Assembly: GCA_011109175.1 (NCBI GenBank)
Contig: RDEW01000016.1
Coordinates: forward strand, 620,134-684,133
From: Dicyema japonicum
Taxonomy: Eukaryota; Dicyemida; Rhombozoa; Dicyemidae
Reading direction: 5' to 3'
DNA: 64,000 nt
Positions 1-11,500 of this stretch are shown here, piece by piece. Under the pieces are notes generated by a model. The model did not search any database. It worked only from the letters and a program-made list of their open reading frames with translations, and had not been told where the DNA came from. Both the position numbers and the translations under genes were made by a program. Position 1 is the stretch's first letter. Every line of letters starts with the position of its first letter.

Positions 1-232
1 AATAAAAAAGAGACGTGCCGACAGCAGCTTCTTCCTTCCACCTTATATCCACAGACGAAAAACCCTCTAGGATGAAATTTTCCTCTTCTCTGATTTTAGT
101 ATCGTTAACGACGATAATATCAGTCTTCTCGGCGTTCACCAATAATGCCAGTTCATCATGCCTTTTCATAATGCATCTGGCATTTAGCAGCATTATTTTT
201 TACATTTCTTGCTTTCAATAACTTTTCAGGTG
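1..232 (-). pseudogene. Jockey-like retrotransposon, start of endonuclease
   Basis: The minus strand encodes the first part of an exonuclease-endonuclease-phosphatase (EEP) domain, with the family pattern RHDELALLVNAEKTDIIVVN and a following T-K-I. The same pattern recurs in the copies near 14.3 kb (+) and 29.0 kb (-). The domain cleaves target DNA for reverse transcription in non-LTR retrotransposons. The element is cut by the window edge, so the rest is unseen. Confidence 0.7.
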
Positions 233-299
233 GCATAGCCTCTTCAGGACTAGTGCACCACATTCAGTAAATCCACATTTGTCTTCGAACATTCGTGGT

Positions 300-1180
300 G
301 GAGCCTGGAGATGATGAAAGTCATCTCTTTGGAACCATGATCACTCAGGTTCGAGGTTTTTTCCCATTGCGTATTCTTAATTTTATTTTGAAGTATTCTA
401 TCAGTCTGTATAGTCTCCTTTGAGTCTTCAGTTTACGTAAAAGTTTCGCAAGTAGAAGCCTCAGATTTCTTCAAACTGATTGGACTGTCTGCTTTACCCA
501 TCTGATAGGTTTGATAATATTCTTATTCACAGTTAATTTTTCATGACGGTTAGCTTTGCGGACGCGTAATTCCTGAGTGCGGTCTTTGCCACCGGCCATC
601 TTCCATAACATGCAAAGTGACCAACAGTCTCGCAGTTGATCACTTCCTCTCCGATCTTCATTTGATTGACAACTGCTCATTCCGTGTTCCTCCCACAAAT
701 TAGGCATTTCTCCTATTCAATGCATCGAGATGCAACGTGGCCAAATTTCTGGCATCTGAAAATCTGATTGTAGAGTCTTGATACCATTCACAGCGGATTT
801 TCTGGAAACCAACATGTAATCCAGATGAGAGTAGTAGCTCTTGATTTGACGGTCAATTTTACAACTCTAAGGTTGTAACCATCTTTCTTGAAACGATTAA
901 AAGAAAATCCTGGCTGAAGAGTCTCCAACAAGAATACATAAAGATCTTCGTCAGTAACCCATGAGGGGATCCCCTCAGAACCACTTCAGCTGGGCGTAAA
1001 CTCAGTGTTGAAACTCTGTACCCATCCACACCAAACGGGAAACTTTTTTAAAGATCCGTAGTAAAAGAATTGCGGTCGTTAGTATTGGAGAATTACAGAA
1101 TGAAAGAGCCGGATTTCCTCAGACTAATTCGAGCTTTACGTGCAATCTCCAAATCGGTCAGAGTGTTAAAACAATAATCT
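300..1180 (-). pseudogene. Jockey-like ORF1 (gag) remnant with zinc knuckles
   Basis: Minus-strand reading shows a retrotransposon gag-type nucleic-acid-binding tail. One CCHC knuckle lies near 722-766 (FRCQKFGHVASRC, with the second cysteine replaced by F). Another C-x2-C unit (EKCLICGR) lies near 690-712, and a third cysteine/histidine cluster near 600-640. Upstream residues resemble the domain that precedes gag knuckles in Jockey/R1 elements. Frameshifts and stops break it. It lies directly before the EEP domain, as expected for ORF1-ORF2 order. Confidence 0.6.
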
Positions 1181-1199
1181 TTCCACCACAGGATTAGTG

Positions 1200-1916
1200 A
1201 TCTCAAGATAGACCACTAATGAGTCAGTCATGTCTACTTGCTGGGAAGTTGCATTTAGATATGACTTTTCATCGCTTGGCTTAGGAATAACTTTAGCGTC
1301 TCCTCAGTTTTCTTTTCCAAGGAATTTTCAACACTTTGTTCAGACACGACCTTTTTCTTTACAACAATTTCTTTTTGGTGCTTTTCACAACAAAATCACG
1401 TTAAGCCACATCTTATTAACAAAAAAGATTTAAATAATTATCCTTTGCAAATAGGATTGCGTATAAGTTTCCACGTAACACAGCAATCCCGATTCTGTGT
1501 CTTATCAGAACTGAGTACGTGTTAAGGAAATAAGTCTAAATACCTAAAACAACTATTAATAACCATCAATCTATTCCACGTGTCTGTTAAAAGCATAACT
1601 TTGTATAAAAGAGACTAATAGAAGATATGCATTAAAATACTGAGAAGATATACAAAGAATAATCAATAGCATTATTAGTAGCAACATAAATCATTAACAT
1701 ACGTGCAACTACTGACTGGTAATCACACAAGTTTTTTCAATTGGACAGGAGTCGAACGAAACATTGGGTTTCCTATAGTCTGTCCATGTTTGAAAATGAA
1801 GAGATTCCATGAAACAAACTCAACCGATTGGCATGTTATAAAAATTAAAATATTAAATTTTATAAAGGAACCTTAAAATAATATTAGTATTTAAAATTAG
1901 TAACTAGGAGACGACG
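1200..1916. other. Non-coding stretch upstream of DNAJB13
   Basis: AT-rich sequence with only short open frames. I see no recognisable domain. Several AG dinucleotides after pyrimidine-poor AT tracts precede the DNAJB13 start codon, but no promoter element can be named with confidence. Confidence 0.4.
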
Positions 1917-3009
1917 ATGGGAATAGATTACTATGGGATCCTTGGTTTAAACAACTCTGCAACAAACTTGGATATCAAAAAAGCGTATTAAGATTTTCTT
2001 AAATCAGATATCGAAAATTGGCTCCACTTTATCATCCTGAAAAAAATAAAAATGATATTTTGGCAGCAAAACGGTTTTCTCAAGTTTGTGAAAGTTACAC
2101 TGTCCTATCTGACCGTGAGTTTCCAATAAGTGACATTGTAGCTCGAAAAAAGGCGATTTATGACCATTTTGGAGAAGAAGGACTTAAAACTGGAGTTCCT
2201 CTACAAGTTGGTGAGTCTGAAGAGTGGACTGGGGGATATACTTATCACGGAAATGATGTGAAAGTTTTTCATGATTTTTTCGGTGGAGATAACCCATTTG
2301 TTGGTAAAAACGATTTAAACATTAAAAGAATTTTTTGACTTGGCAGACGGGGACATGAGAATGGGATTTGGTGGGTTGAGAGGAATCGGATCAAAGACTC
2401 AGTCCGGTTCCATAGTAAACGACCTCCCTCTTACTTTGGAAGAGATATTTTATGGTTGCGTCAAGAAAATAAAAATTTCCCGCAGAGTATTTTTTTAGTT
2501 TGATCAAGGTCCTGAACGAAGATGGTTATACTTCATCCCTGAGAGAGAAAATCCTCACAATAAATGTGAAGCCTGGGTGGAAGGCTGGTACTTGGATAAA
2601 ATTTGAGAAAGAAGGGGATCAGACACTCAACTCCATTCCAGGTTAAAGTTAATATAACTGTAAGCTGATATTGTGTTTGTAATATCAGAAATACCCCACG
2701 AGAGGTTTTCTCGTTACGGAGATGATCTGATCCTTCGAAAAAACATAAATCTAAGTCAGGCTCTGGCCGGATGCGTGATTGAGGTACAAACCTTGGATGA
2801 GCGACTATTTAATGTCCCTATAAACAACATAGTCAAGTAGCTATTTTTTGAATCCAAGGAATAACTACAACAAAATTGTAAAGGGAGAAGGAATGCCGAA
2901 AATTGGAAGTTCGGAAAAAGGAGACTTGTTAATCAAATTGGATGTGGATTTCCCTGAAAAACTCTCAAGCAATCAGAAAAAGGCATTGAAAGCTGTTTTA
3001 GCTAAATAA
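1917..3009 (+). CDS. DNAJB13: DnaJ homolog subfamily B member 13
   Basis: Type II HSP40 of the axonemal DNAJB13 kind, which in animals sits at radial spokes of cilia and flagella. Seven exons are joined by introns at 1985-2007, 2115-2141, 2304-2328, 2487-2508, 2642-2664 and 2837-2858 (22-27 nt, all GT-AG). The spliced frame gives 316 residues with no stop, the length I recall for human DNAJB13. It begins [11 protein letters not shown], then the J domain, with HPE in place of the HPD co-chaperone loop. Next come FFGGDNPF, the C-terminal beta domains ([29 protein letters not shown]) and a VKGEGMP loop near the end. An altered HPD is also a feature of vertebrate DNAJB13, so it does not argue for decay. 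Read without splicing it looks falsely like a pseudogene. Ciliated cells in the host organism would fit this gene. Confidence 0.93.
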
Positions 3010-4029
3010 ATTAAAACAAACTAAAAATATTAACACATTAATTAATGATTCTAAATTTAGAGCTTTTTTATCAATTTTCTCATCTATTAACCACGTGGTT
3101 AGTTGGTTGAGGTGATAAAATAACTCTATTATGGGAAATATCTTAATCTACTCAAGTAATTGACTCTGGACACATTAGAACGAGTAAACATCGCTCTGGG
3201 TTCGAATCTCGTCCGGCTAAAATTTGGAGGAACTTGTCTGTTTTGTGGATGAACAATGGAATTATTAATTTTCAACGTTTTTAATGGCAATGAATTTAAT
3301 CAGTCTTATTTGACATAAAGTCAACTGATGGTGGGAGACTTTTACAAAATCCCAGTTATTTGAAGTTTTATGGAAATATTTCATTAACTTTACAAGAATC
3401 TGTCTTAATTTTTAGTAGGTCCAAAAATGCTTCCTCCATTGAATAATCCCATTATATAATATAAAAAGAATAATATTTTGCTGCGATAGACCAACTACCC
3501 CATCAAGTGATTTTCACTTTAATTATTTTAATGACAAACCTTAAATGGGCAATAATTTCATTTATTTTTTTCTGTAGAAATCTGTTTCACGGAAATCCTA
3601 GCTGCTGTTTCATCTATTAATATGCATGTTTCACCTTAAAAAGTGTAACAAGGAAGGGTGCCTCATCATAAAGAGAAAAATATTTCTTCGACAAATGCCT
3701 TCGTAACTTTAGTGAACTTATAATTTAAAACAAATGTAAAAACAAAAATAATCTAATATTGAAAAGGGTAATGTTTAAAAAGACAGAGTGGAGTCACCTC
3801 AGAATATCGCATATCTTAAGTGGACGTGTATTATCTTCATAAATTAATGAAACTACAACAATTTGTGTAAATAGCACGTGAATATATTTTTCCAAGCGGT
3901 TTGTTTATTATGAAAGTGTCATCGCGGAAGAACTTAGTACAAAGATTTAAAAGCTGAATAACTTATAACAAAAGTTATACACAAATAATGAAAAATAAGA
4001 CAAAACTCAGTAAAATATAGAAAATACAA
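3010..4029. other. Intergenic, DNAJB13 to PI4KB 3' ends
   Basis: The genes converge here. Both coding regions end at the borders, so this must hold both 3' UTRs. The only structured signal is the tRNA-like stretch listed separately; the rest is AT-rich without a coding pattern. Confidence 0.4.
3088..3226 (+). repeat. tRNA-like (pol III box) sequence, possible SINE head
   Basis: A-box-like TGGTTAGTTGGTTGAGG is followed about 110 nt later by a good B box, GGGTTCGAATCTCG. The spacing is too long for an ordinary tRNA, and no pairing acceptor stem is visible. An old tRNA-derived SINE head, or a tRNA relic with an insertion, are the options. Confidence 0.35.
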
Positions 4030-5904
4030 TCAGAAAATTCCATTTGAAAAGTATTGATAGCTATCATACAACCTTGTAGTAATTGAATGCAACGATGAAT
4101 TGACCATAGTTTCAGTAAATTGTTGAAGTTCTTCCTCAGTCAACTTTATATGAAACCGTTGTTTGACTGCCTGAATAGAACTAGTACTGTGCTTGAAGCA
4201 GGGCAGAGATGGATTCCCAACCTGCATTATTTCCATCACAGAAATAATTTTATCCACATACATTCTAGCAGTAAGTAATCCCTGGAAGATTAGACTTTTG
4301 AAAAAACGAAACAATGTCAGACTCCAGTCCCCCCATCACTTCAACAAACTCATCGGTCAACTTAAAGGGGGACACTTCAAATCCCAAATTCCTACCAGGG
4401 GAAGCTGACATTACAAACGCGTAGTCAATGTGCATCATGTGACCCTCATCGTCTAACAAAATGTTCCCATTGTGACGGTCTTTCACCTGCAGGAGGTAGC
4501 ATACCACACAGTAGGCAGCACAACTCCGTACAAAGTTCTCACGAGCACACAGGTATCCCTCTGATGATTCCAGTCCAAACTCCTCAAAAAAGTACTGCTG
4601 TAAACGAGGAAACCCCCGTTTCTTTATTTGATGGAGACTCATAGTATATGGGATATATTCAATAAGGCCTCTTTGAGGACCAGTCACGAATACCCTCACA
4701 GGCCTCACCCAAAGGTTAACATTTTCTGCCTGCCAACTCTGAGCCAACAACTCTATGACCTACTAATAATGAGTAAAGAAACCTGCGAAATCAGCACCTC
4801 CTGCCTCAAATCATCCCCCTGTTTAACAATGATAGGCCACAGTCTCCAGCCTGGTAAATGTCCGTACAAAGAAGCCGAACGGATACGGGCATTTCGGTCA
4901 ACAAAGTTCTCCGAAGCAAAGGTCGTCGAATCCTTAGAAGATGAGACGACAACTAAACTACAAATAAAGAAATACGGGGAGCCACTCTGTTCTGAAGTCT
5001 ATGCCGAATAGCTGCCGCGGAAACCTTGCTAGGATAGGGACTGTGTGGGACAAATTCACCTCCGACTTTGAGTAGACGTTATGGAAGGACAGGGATTCGC
5101 GCATGACAACTTCTACGTACACCAAAAATGGAGCATTTGGTTTGGAATTTAGCAGGACAGTCTCATTTTCACAAATATTGACCACATGTGCTCTCCAATG
5201 AATGGCAACCACACTGGAGCGGGGAAATTCGAGTTTAAACACTTTAGTTGATTCACCAACACGTTGAGTCTCTCGTGAGGTAAACACTGGTCGCATCCCA
5301 GACTGCTCAAGTGAGACAGAAACAGGACTTGAGGTCTCACCAAATTTATTGGACAACAACATAGTCGACTACCTCTCCCATAATCGGCTTCCCCTGCAAC
5401 ATATACATCCACCAGTTGACTCTTCGACTCCAAACAGCGACATCCCGAGTCCAATGTACTCTTATCTCGGTCAGAGTAACTCCTCTTGTGATTCCTTGTG
5501 TACCGAAGCAGGAGACTCTCCAAGGGACGACGCCCCTCCCCAAGAACAAAGGATGGGTTGAGAGCCTTGAGCATGCACGTGCAGGTTACGGCGAAGCGAT
5601 AAGAATCCCTGCATTTCCCGGCCAAGTAAGATTCAAGGGGGCTCTGTTCTGAATGTGACATGTAAATGCTGAGGATTTGGACCAAATAGGCATCGGAATC
5701 GACAAATTTGTAGAGTTTGTCACATAGTTGAGAGCGTACTGATTTTTCTTTGCACTTGAAGAGATGGCCCAGGACATCCACCACGTCCCAGGCTTTCGCG
5801 AAGCCCCAGAGGAGCTTCACTGGGTCATTCTTTCTTGTCGTTTCCACGTGTAACTCCTCCAGTGGAGGAGAATCTGTTCCTCTATCTTCTCTGCTATTTC
5901 GCAT
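4030..5904 (-). CDS. PI4KB: Phosphatidylinositol 4-kinase beta, with apparent frame breaks
   Basis: Makes PI4P on Golgi membranes. The N-terminal half carries the PIK helical region, with RLNVLVNQLKCLNSNFPAPV then VWLP. The beta-type loop TVLLNSKPNAPFLVYVEVV follows. The kinase domain shows YGHLPGWRL, GDDLRQE, the catalytic VKDRHNGNILLD and a C-terminus ending in SITTRLYD...YFSNGIF. The DFG motif reads DYA, so the metal-binding Asp is kept. One intron of 23 nt (4760-4782) is clear, and another of 18-28 nt near 4951-4980 joins WLP or RTD to SSSKDST. Two single-base frame changes are not explained by introns: near 5195 (after FIGEH) and near 4315 (after GGLESD). The chosen start MRNSRED lies inside the MED31 coding region, because no in-frame Met occurs downstream before the helical region. 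Either a decaying gene or two assembly errors. Confidence 0.85.
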
Positions 5905-6190
5905 CTGGCAATTTGTTCTCGAAAATAAGGGTTTTGCAGTAAATCCAAAAAATAGAGACAAATGGGGTATCTGAGTGATAAAAAAAATAACTTAATGAAG
6001 TAAGAGTACTTTGGGTCCTTCCAATATGTAAGATAGGATAGGTAGTTAATGAAACTCTTGTCTTTAAAATAGCCTTTCTGAGCGATCACTAAAAATAAGT
6101 GGAGTGATTACGATTAATGTATTTGGGACTGGCAAGGCACTGTACGAACTCTAGTTCTGCGAGAAACCTGACCTTTTCTGGGTCATTCAC
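5817..6190 (-). CDS. MED31: Mediator complex subunit 31
   Basis: Small, highly conserved Mediator middle-module subunit (SOH1), linking activators to RNA polymerase II. The spliced frame contains ELEFVQCLASPKYIN, AQKGYFKDKSFINYLSYL, YWKDPKYSYFIKYPIC and FREQIARCEIAEKIEEQI, then LLHWRSYTWKRQE. It matches the family from the first helix to near the C-terminus. Introns are 6089-6111 (23 nt) and 5971-5991 (21 nt). The second is divisible by three and could be misread as coding. The visible 5' exon starts with two bases after an AG at 6190-6191, so the start codon must be split by, or lie before, another intron; its position is unresolved. Stop at 5817-5819. The last 88 nt are shared with the PI4KB reading frame. 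About 108 residues are seen, against about 131 in human. Confidence 0.92.
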
Positions 6191-6299
6191 TAAAATATAT
6201 AAGCACCACAAACGAATACCAACTATATTATTTATTCTATTATTAATTTTTATTAAATTCAAAATTAAAATATGTCATCAAAATTTTAATTTAGTTTAA

Positions 6300-6965
6300 G
6301 GTCTCCATTATGGCCTGCAGGCATTGAGCCCGCAATAAGAGTTGCTCATCATGATCGCGAGCCCAATGTTTGGAAGAGCTATCCTGTCATTCTGAGACGA
6401 ACCGATTTCTAATCCCATGGTTCTTCTTCCTTTTCGAATCTTAAACAACATTCACTGTGGAACCCGTGTACAGCGATGATTTGAGTAAATTCGCGCTTCA
6501 GAAAGTAGCATTGTACTTTGAATCCCAAAAAGGTTTGTGCCGGAAGAGAGGATTCTGATTAGTCCATTGGAGGAGGGGCCGGTGTAGTATTTTATTATCT
6601 TTGAGTCTTCGTATGCTTCTCTTAGAAACAAAATCGTGTATCTGTTTCAGACGACTCCTGTCATTGGAGCAAAAAAAGATAGATGATAGCATTAGAGACA
6701 AGTCACTGGTTGTCATAATAATTTTTCTTTTGTTTGCGGTTTGCATAGAGTGGCAGGGATGGTCTAGGCTGTAGACTTGGAAGAGGAACTGCAGGGCTCT
6801 CATTTCCAGATTGTCTCTAATTGAGAGGATCTTTGATTCCTAATTAGATAATCAACAGGGGTTGATCTGAGACATCCAGTAATTGTTCTGAGCGCGATGT
6901 TTTGTACTTTTTGTAATTTGTCGATAGAAGTAAGGGAGGCAGAGGTTTCCAACAAGGACTTTCAC
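6300..6965 (-). pseudogene. Non-LTR RT C-terminal fragment (Jockey-like)
   Basis: The minus strand carries the thumb-region signature LQKVQNIALRTITGCL, RSTPVDYLIRN, followed by degenerate C-terminal sequence. This pattern (QN-ALR-ITG...TP) is typical of Jockey/R1 type reverse transcriptases. Stops and frameshifts occur throughout. Catalytic motifs are absent, so this is a truncated relic lying between MED31 and the next debris. Confidence 0.7.
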
Positions 6966-7430
6966 ACAGTGGTATAATATGGTGGTATAAGTAAAATTAA
7001 TTTTCTACAAACAGAATTTTTCAACAGCACCTCCTTCGTCGATAATTCTGTAAAAAGATAGATATTTTAATAAATACACTCGACCCTAGCAAATTGGTTC
7101 CTTAGAATTTTGTGGCCAATTTGAAAAAATAAAATCAATAATTTTGAAGAGTCCTTATATTAACAAAAAAGCATATATAAGTTTTACTAAAAAAATAATA
7201 TTTAACTGTTTTTTTGCTTCAGTAATACTTGTTCGCACTTAAGTAATACTTCAGTAATATTTGTTCGAATTAGCCGTGTGGCTATGTGGTGCTGCGTGGT
7301 TACTATACAACAATAAATAACTGTTCAAACAACGTGAATGTACAATTATTGAAATACGCGCCAACAGGCTGAGTTAATCTGCACAGTCTTGAACAGGACG
7401 TTCAAATGTCACAGTTCATTTGATGCGGGG
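6966..7430. other. Unassigned AT-rich stretch
   Basis: No coding pattern, no clear repeat partner in the window. Contains a duplicated phrase (cttaagtaatacttcagtaat-type words around 7220-7262) that may be slippage. Confidence 0.3.
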
Positions 7431-7800
7431 AATGACATCTTGATCCCAATTCAGAAACCTGAAAAGGGAATCTAAACAGTCTACGCTCGATTACACTAAT
7501 GAATACGATAAGGGAAATACTCTCCCTTGTTGTGCTGGATCGTATTTCAGGCCCTGTAAATGAGTTCCTGAACCCAAGTCAAATTGGATTCAGACCTGAA
7601 AGGTTGACGGCAGACATTGTATGGAGCCACGGGTGGATGTGTGCAATGTGCCAGAAACACGAGTCCGGCACATCTCTGGTCCAAGTTGGTGGAAATGCCG
7701 ATGCGGACAATATCGTTGTCAAAGTGGGTCCCGACACTACCAACGGGGAATGCATTGATCAAAGCGCCACCTCATTCGCATTTTTCAGTGACTAGACAGG
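7431..7800 (+). pseudogene. Non-LTR RT fingers fragment
   Basis: Plus strand shows LIPIQKPEKG, then NTIREILSLVVLDRI and QIGFRP, with TADIVWSHGW. These correspond to the early RT motifs (LRPI...RKI, Q-GFR-RST-DIVW-HR). Only the fingers region is present and the frame is interrupted before the first motif. Confidence 0.65.
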
Positions 7801-7924
7801 CACGTTTGTGTTGTTTGATTGGTTCAGAAGCCTCTCATATTTATCTTTGCAGATGGTCCTGTAACGGTCTTTCTGCTCATCATCCTTTCAAATGCTCCAT
7901 ATCTGTGATTTCAGATGATTCTGG

Positions 7925-8365
7925 TTGGAGTTAGAGAATCATCCTGATCAGCAGTCGGCTGGAGCCCAAAGAGGACAGATACGCGAGGCAAGCCAGATCT
8001 TTCGGTGGAAGGATTCCCAGTCCGCCCAGACTAACGGGTAGCATCTCCAGACGTTTGAATGTTGTGTAGAGTTGATGTTCTTTAGTTCTTAGAGTGTTAC
8101 TGATTTCAGCATCAGTAAGAAGGCATCCAAGTATTTCCAGTTGTTCTGATTTGGTTTCTGTGGCTTTTGGAATGATCTCTCTGAACATATCAAGGATCAA
8201 ACCCTATTCAGGCTGCGGAAATCCAAAAATTTACACTTCGTGGTGTTTAGAGTTAGACATAGGGATTCCATTTGGACTATCAGACTTTTCAAACAATCTA
8301 GTACATCCTTCGGATGGCCGCCCATGGTGCAATCATCCAAATACGATACTCTCAAAAGAGTGGAA
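7925..8365 (-). pseudogene. Non-LTR RT palm fragment with YLDD
   Basis: Minus strand reads YLDDCTMGGHPKDVLDCL, the catalytic RT motif, then a thumb-like tail ending PVSLGGLGILPPKDLACLAY. The same tail pattern (YGGLGLSLPSDVALGAYLS) appears in the plus-strand element near 34.6 kb, so both belong to one family. The opposite orientation to the neighbouring fingers fragment shows a rearranged or nested insertion. Confidence 0.7.
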
Positions 8366-8570
8366 CAACATCCAAATTTTTTAAAAATTAAATTAAAAAT
8401 GTGGACAATTTGGGAGGGTCACGTGTATAATGTAAAATATTACATAATTTATTTGGTGGATATATAAGTCTTCCTATAGTTATATTATTAGTTTTAAGAT
8501 GCCACTATCAAAATTTAGATTCCATAAAATGCATTTTTTTTAATTTTACCATAAAAGTTGCCCTAATAAT

Positions 8571-11500
8571 TTACAAAAACCAATAAATGAGAACTAAATT
8601 TATTTTACAAAAATTAAATAAAAGAATTGAGACATTCACGAACTTGGTTAGAAAACTGACTAAGAATTGTGGAAAAAATTTACTACTTGATTCAAAATAA
8701 GTAACCTCAATATGATAACTAAATTTATACAACAGGTACAAGAAATCACATATCTGAGTTAGCAATGGATGTTCAGACACACTCCGATCAACTGATAAGA
8801 ACGACTTGTACAAAACAGCAGTTAACTCAAAAATGGCCTGAAAATATTCAAAACAGTAAAGAACCACAGTAGAATTAGCTCTGCTGTACATTAAACTGAA
8901 TCGCTTAAGATAGGGGCCCACAAATCTCATAAGGAGATAAAACTGAAGGTCATTTGTAAGCAAACACAGATGGTCATCAATAAATCTAAATAGTAAATAA
9001 AGGAACACCCAATCATCTTAAATAGTCGATCATCACTAGTATGCTGGTAAAAAGAATGAACAAGCTCCATTATTCCGTTATCAATGGGATCATTGGTCAA
9101 AGTGAACATGTCTTTTTCAGAATAAAATATTTTCTTAACAAAATTCAAGAAAGAGTGAACAAAATCATCCTAAAAAGTAAGTTGTGATGAAAATACAGGA
9201 AGACAGGACAAAATGATACCAAACATGTTGACCATTTCTGTATGGGGGACAGAAGATAACCTAAATTGTAGATAATCAAGTACATTGAGTTTATGGATAA
9301 ATTTACAAGAATATTAACAGTCGTATCACAAGAGGTTGGGAGAGCCATTAATTCAGCGCAAGTGCAATGAATAAAATAAGACTGAGCGTTAGGGAATTCA
9401 TTATATCGCCAATCCATTAAAGTCAATAATCTAACATCCTTCATATTAATTACGGACCACTAAGTTATCATAAACTATTACAAGACGATCAAACAACCCA
9501 ACAAAGTAATCTGACCCAATGCCCCCATTCCACTCCTCTCCCATTATAAAATAGGGTACACCGAGTGGACTAATAGAATTACTAAACTCTCCCCTCTTCC
9601 AAAGTCCCCCTATATAAATAAATATTAATAAAACCAAAATAATTGGATATTATAGACCTTTTTAACTCAAAGTTACTGCAAATAATAGAATATGACGAAT
9701 GTAAAAGTACATAGACGAAGGATATAGAGTGTTCTATATTTATTATGAGGGAATACCTTGAAGTCCTAACATTGGCTTGAGAAAGTCCAAAAGAGAACAT
9801 ATACTGGTGTGAGCCCATTTGTATATGATCATCTTCATCACTACAATGTTCGCAACTGGATTAAATCTGAGACACGAGTTTGAGAAATATAGTGGAAATG
9901 AACATGAGGGGCCATCTTTAGGGTAATTAAAACAATCAGGGGAAAGACATTCTTCAAATTTCTACAATTATTCATAGTAAACCTGACAATACAGTCTCTG
10001 AAACTCAACGTGGTTATCAGAAAGCCAGTAAATACCAGGAATCTAAAACTGACTAATAAATCCAACATTATTGGTAACAAACTCTATTCTCTGTTTTAAA
10101 GCATCAGAACGTATTATTAAATTAGTGACAACCATAAACTGTGTTTTGACGGCATTTTCTTCCTCAATTGGTCGAAAGATCTATAATCAGACAAAAAATT
10201 ACTAAGAAAAATATAAATTTCTCCAAGGTTACAATATGGGCATCCCAAATGAGAAACTCCAGACTTTCAAACATCTAAAAATATCGTATCCGGACGAACG
10301 TGTTTATGGAATGACTCGGGACTGGTTAGAAACTTGTAAACAACAAAGTCAGTAAAACATCTGATTTGGGAATTGTATACATTAAAATCCCTTATTGAAG
10401 AAAAAACTTCGTGAACAAAACTTATTTAAATAACAAAAGTAACCTTGACTGTGGTAAATTAGTATCAGAAAGAAACAGTTTCCAGCAATAACTAAGGGAT
10501 AATACAGTAAACAAACCAAATGAATAAGTAATTCCGTCTGTTTGAACAGAAATATTGAATGAGAGTCTTATCATGAGTCAAACCTGTATTTAAACTAAAA
10601 ACTACCGTTGAGCTCAGAAAGAGCACTAATAATATCGTTCCCTCTGTCGACAACATCAATGACAGAAGGCGATGATATGGAAAGACTAGTTGAAATGACG
10701 GTTCTCATGCAATCCAAATGATATGAAGTAAGACAGTGGGGGACACTCTCTAGGCTCTTGCACAGAATGTCCATCCAATTTAAGCGTATTTCATCTCCCC
10801 CTGAAATAAGAAAGGTAGAAACCGTTAACCCCTATAATAACGGACAACTGCATGCAGAGAAGACTATTTAGTTCAGGAAAGTCATTGTTAAGTAAATTAG
10901 AAGACTGAAGATAGGTTGATTCATCACACATTCTTGCGAAGGTATGATACAATTCCCAACTCTTAAGTGAGAAAATACCGCGCATAATACCAAACTCAAC
11001 ACTGAAATAAGGTATTTTACAGTAACCTTTGATTAAATTGAAAATCGGAAGTTATTTGCTTTAGAATAAATCCATTCTGAACTCCAAGAAGAAACATACG
11101 ATACTGAGGTTGGATAAAGTGCATTCGAAACATCATCAATTCCTGTAAGCAATAAAGCAGTGGTATGTGATGAGGTGAAATCATCTTGCACATTTGACCT
11201 TCATAACACGAAATTCTTACCAATTATGTGCTTGGGTCCCAAAATGGACAGTTCCGTGTAGCTCAGAATTCGATGATATACTTCCATGAATGAAATCTGA
11301 GGCAGGCGGTTTAAATTACCATCAAAAAACCATTTTATACAATTTTGACACGAAATAAGGATCCTATTAGGATAGACACAAACTCATACTTGGATCTAGC
11401 ATAAAAACTGAGATTATCAAAGTAGGCGACTGGGAAAGGACTAACATAACTATATGTCACATTCGTTGGGGAACAAAGTGGTTTCTCAAGCGAATCAGAG

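Noticed and set aside
15-221. Plus-strand frame at the window start as a gene
   Set aside because: It is the antisense of the retrotransposon endonuclease start.
1917-3009. DNAJB13 as a frameshifted pseudogene
   Set aside because: All interruptions are GT-AG gaps of 22-27 nt, and removal gives a perfect 316-residue frame.
3088-3226. Functional tRNA gene
   Set aside because: The A and B boxes are too far apart and no acceptor stem pairs.
4030-5904. Class I PI 3-kinase
   Set aside because: GDDLRQE, VKDRHNGNILLD and the YFSNGIF-type C-terminus match PI4K beta; no Ras-binding or C2 domain is seen.
6300-6440. Reverse-strand tRNA-like sequence
   Set aside because: The GGGCTCAATGCC match to a B box is weak, and the stretch lies in the decayed RT tail.
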